NCBI GenBank assembly: GCA_031266855.1
Contig: JAISAF010000402.1
Coordinates: 1-17,167, forward strand
Origin: Spirochaetales bacterium
Lineage (GTDB): Bacteria > Spirochaetota > Spirochaetia > DTKZ01
Direction: 5' to 3'
DNA: 17,167 nt
The position numbers and the translations under genes are program-made. The notes beneath the pieces are model-generated. The model saw only the letters and a program-made list of their open reading frames with translations, was not told the DNA's origin and ran no database searches. Below are positions 15,291 through 17,167 of the stretch, in pieces; positions within the stretch are counted from its first letter, which is position 1, and every line of letters begins with the position of its first letter.

Positions 15291-15525
15291 CCGCAAAAAT
15301 TGCGAAGCAATTTTTGCGGCCAGTCCCTTACGCGAGCGGCAGCTAATTGACTGTGGCAATTAGCTGCGTATAACCAGGCGGTCGCAATTTTGTTCCGCCA
15401 AAATTGCGTGGTCTGCCACACCAAGCACGGAGCGAAGCACACGTCTATATCACCACCGGCTGACACCCCACAGACTGACTGTCGCCGTAAAAGCAGAATC
15501 GCAAAATCGCTCCGCGATTTTGCGA
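15291..15525. repeat. Second cluster of AATTGC-type palindromes
   Basis: Perfect hairpins at 15291-15319 (CCGCAAAAATTGC, 13 bp, loop GAA), 15339-15367 (GCAGCTAATTG, 11 bp), 15383-15408 (CGCAATTTTG, 10 bp) and 15499-15525 (TCGCAAAATCGC, 12 bp, loop TCC). The second shares its arm with the hairpin at 12853 and the third with that at 12812, in reverse order, so this cluster is partly an inverted copy of the first. Confidence 0.88.
15411..15463 (-). repeat. CAGCCGG...GGTG repeat, copy C (reverse)
   Basis: Its complement reads CAGCCGGTGGTGATATAGAC, then GTGTGCTTCGCTCCGTGC and TTGGTGTGGCAGAC. It aligns with copies A and B, with the middle closest to copy A. Confidence 0.65.
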
Positions 15526-15766
15526 CTAACAGACTCCCGCCCAGTGACGGGCCGTAGGCTGATTACACGAAAAGAACGGATATAATTTAGAAAGAAATCT
15601 AACCGCTACATCGCGGAAATCAAAAAAGTATAAAAATGTATTTTCGCTCTCCTTCTTATTCGCCTTCGCGGTAAAAAATGGTAAAGAATTCTGTGAATCA
15701 AGTTTAGTGCTGGAGGACGGGAGCGTTGCGGGGGTGTCCCCGCCTTGCAGTGAACAGGCATCACAC
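15526..15766. other. Non-coding stretch upstream of the dehydrogenase control region
   Basis: About 240 bases with no recognisable gene, no strong hairpin and mixed composition, AT-rich from about 15565 to 15680. A CGCGGTAAAAAA motif at 15667-15678 resembles one arm of hairpin A of R4/R5 but has no partner nearby. Confidence 0.5.
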
Positions 15767-15807
15767 TATTATAGTTGCGCTATTGCAGCAGGCAATTGCA
15801 TACAACA
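15767..15807 (+). promoter_or_regulatory. Putative activator binding site (UAS) for the dehydrogenase gene
   Basis: TATTAT-A-GTTGC-G-CTAT-T-GCA, followed 13 bases later by TACAACA. It matches the site at 12390-12430 in sequence and in orientation relative to the promoter. It lies about 277 bp before the -24 element; the ~140-bp repeat lies between them. An overlapping 77-codon reading frame (15775-16008) has no ribosome site and is disregarded. Confidence 0.55.
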
Positions 15808-15885
15808 GTGTTGAGATATATTTTACCTGATAATACCAGGGAAAATGCGACGCCGAGGGAAATTCCGGGAAATCATAATTTGGGA

Positions 15886-16028
15886 AGATTATTAGACTTG
15901 TTCGATACCCTTCCAGTTCTCTCACAAGACTATGGAATTTGCCGCACAATGGCAGCAAATTCCGCCGTTTTTATATTGCACCTGTTTCCGAAGCTGATCG
16001 GAAACTGAAGTTTCTGATCAGCTCTATT
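15886..16028 (-). repeat. 140-bp structured repeat, copy 2
   Basis: Reverse-oriented copy of 12467-12605. Its hairpins are AGCTGATCGGAAAC with GTTTCTGATCAGCT (loop TGAA) and GGAATTTGC...GCAAATTCC, with GTTTTTATATTG between them at 15967-15978. It lies directly before the sigma-54 promoter, between it and the UAS, whereas copy 1 lies outside its UAS. Confidence 0.85.
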
Positions 16029-16062
16029 GTATTTACTGTAAAATATTAATAAAACAGACAAC

Positions 16063-16078
16063 TGGCATTGTATTTGCT
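16063..16078 (+). promoter_or_regulatory. Sigma-54 (-24/-12) promoter of the dehydrogenase gene
   Basis: TGGCATTGTATTTGCT has GG (16064-16065) and GC (16076-16077) exactly 10 bases apart and agrees with the consensus at all key positions. Transcription should start near 16089, giving a leader of about 13 bases that just includes the ribosome site GGAGGA (16091-16096). Confidence 0.78.
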
Positions 16079-16101
16079 ACAAAAGAAACCGGAGGAATGC
16101 C

Positions 16102-17091
16102 ATGAAGAAATATATAACAAAGGCCGCCCGGCTCAATAAACCCTATGATATTGAATTAATAGAACGCGAGCTTGAATGCGGAGAAGATGATGTTATTGTA
16201 AAAAATCACATTATTGGAATATGCGGTTCTGATAAAAATTTTTACCGGGGCTTTATGCCTCCAAAAACATCGGAATTCCGGCAGGAACCAAAATTTCCTT
16301 TTTTATTGGGACACGAAAGCGGTGGGACTGTTGTTGAAGTTGGATCAAAAGTACGGGACTATGCTGTAGGGGATAAGGTCATGGCTTTCGGCTGGAACAA
16401 TAACTACGCGCAATATTTCAAAACACCGGCTTTCCAGCTCCAGCCGGTTCCCGAAGGACTGGATATGGATATAGCCGCTCTGGGAGAACCAGTCGCGTGC
16501 GCTATGTATTCCGGCCTGAACTGCGGAGTACAGCTTGGCGATACGGTAGTGGTTATGGGCGCGGGTTTTGCCGGACAGATTATCGCGCAATGCGCAAAGA
16601 AAAAAGGCGCCGAAAAAATAATTATGGCAGATGTTCTGGATGGTAAACTGCAATTGGCAAAAAAACTTGGCTGCGACCTGGTAATTAATTCCAGACAGCA
16701 AAACACCGCAGAAATTATTAAGGAGATCACTCATGGAACCGGCGCCGATGTGGTTGTGGAATGCGCGGGGACAGCCGACTCATTTAATATCTGTAGTGAC
16801 ATTATCAAACATAACGGGAAGTTTGTATTCTACAGTTGGGTAACAACTCCTGTTAGTCTGAATATCAGCCGCTGGCATGACGACGGCCTGGAATTTATTA
16901 ATACCTGCCTGGTACATCATACATGGCAGGAGCGTTCCGTCTGGACGCCGGCGGTATTCCGTCCGGTTATTCAGGGAAGTATTCAGATCAAGGCCCTGAT
17001 TACCAACGAATTCCCCTTGAGCAAAATCAAGGAGGGTTTTGATTGCGCCGATAAAGACGAGGCCGCCATAAAGATTGTGTTTCGTCCCTAA
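16102..17091 (+). CDS. Zinc-dependent alcohol/polyol dehydrogenase, MDR superfamily
   Basis: NAD-linked oxidation or reduction of an alcohol or polyol group in the cytoplasm; substrate not identifiable. The 329 residues show the catalytic zinc ligands C41 (GICGSD), H71 and E72 (GHESGG). E129 (GEPVACA) is the likely further ligand, as in sorbitol dehydrogenase rather than the cysteine of classical ADH. The Rossmann motif is GAGFAG (153-158), with D177 after the second strand favouring NAD over NADP. The four-cysteine structural zinc loop normally near residues 90-110 is absent, and the protein is somewhat shorter than the usual 340-360. GGAGGA lies 5 bases before ATG 16102. It has its own sigma-54 promoter and may begin an operon that continues past the window. 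Confidence 0.92.
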   Translation: MKKYITKAARLNKPYDIELIERELECGEDDVIVKNHIIGICGSDKNFYRGFMPPKTSEFRQEPKFPFLLGHESGGTVVEVGSKVRDYAVGDKVMAFGWNNNYAQYFKTPAFQLQPVPEGLDMDIAALGEPVACAMYSGLNCGVQLGDTVVVMGAGFAGQIIAQCAKKKGAEKIIMADVLDGKLQLAKKLGCDLVINSRQQNTAEIIKEITHGTGADVVVECAGTADSFNICSDIIKHNGKFVFYSWVTTPVSLNISRWHDDGLEFINTCLVHHTWQERSVWTPAVFRPVIQGSIQIKALITNEFPLSKIKEGFDCADKDEAAIKIVFRP

Positions 17092-17141
17092 GGCCTAAAC
17101 TTGACCCAAAGAATTTTTTAACCGCGAAGTCAAAGAAGGCT

Positions 17142-17163
17142 AAGACATGCCGTGGCAGGTCTT
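17142..17163 (+). terminator. Short hairpin after the dehydrogenase gene
   Basis: AAGAC-A-TGCC, loop GT, GGCA-G-GTCTT: 9 pairs with one mismatch, 50 bases after the stop. No T run follows before the window ends, so a terminator role is uncertain. The rest of 17092-17167 shows no gene. Confidence 0.25.
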
Positions 17164-17167
17164 GAAG

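Noticed and set aside
15775..16008. A 77-codon gene before the dehydrogenase
   Set aside because: It spans the putative activator site and the 140-bp repeat, has no ribosome site, and encodes no recognisable motif.

Overview
The window looks like a stretch of spirochaete chromosome, most likely a Treponema-type genome of roughly balanced GC content such as those from termite guts. This rests on the AddAB-like repair pair, a periplasmic binding protein whose signal peptide is followed by GGGSE, and intergenic DNA crowded with palindromes. It is a judgement from sequence style, not a database match.

Layout. (1) 187-6733, + strand: an overlapping addB-like/addA pair encoding a two-nuclease helicase for double-strand-break end processing. 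(2) 7334-12088, - strand: an unidentified SAF-domain NAD(P)-dependent oxidoreductase, then tctC, tctB and tctA, a tripartite tricarboxylate-type transporter. (3) 13194-15116, + strand: a sigma-54 activator with a PrpR-type sensor domain, a PAS domain, an AAA+ domain and a Fis-type HTH. (4) 16102-17091, + strand: a zinc-dependent medium-chain dehydrogenase of the sorbitol/threonine dehydrogenase type.

How it works together. The oxidoreductase gene and the dehydrogenase gene, pointing outward on either side of the activator, each have a well-formed -24/-12 promoter (12174-12189 on -, 16063-16078 on +). Each also has a related 21-bp sequence 220-280 bp upstream, matching at 18 of 21 positions. 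The inference is a small sigma-54 regulon: the activator senses a small carboxylate-like metabolite, TctABC imports the substrate, and the two dehydrogenases start its breakdown. The substrate cannot be named from sequence.

The non-coding DNA is the strangest part. Five copies of a modular element (R1-R5) share a scaffold, AGGGATTGnAGCGGAAA ... GGAGCGGAAAGCCCGG ... GCGCCC, into which different perfect hairpins are set. Where the hairpin sequence changes, both arms change together. The copies face inward around transcription units: R1 and R2 bracket addB-addA, and R4 and R5 bracket the activator. Between genes lie clusters of further perfect palindromes, mostly built on AATTGC/GCAATT, plus two copies of a ~140-bp element with compensatory stem changes. 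I saw no RNA genes, CRISPR array or transposase.
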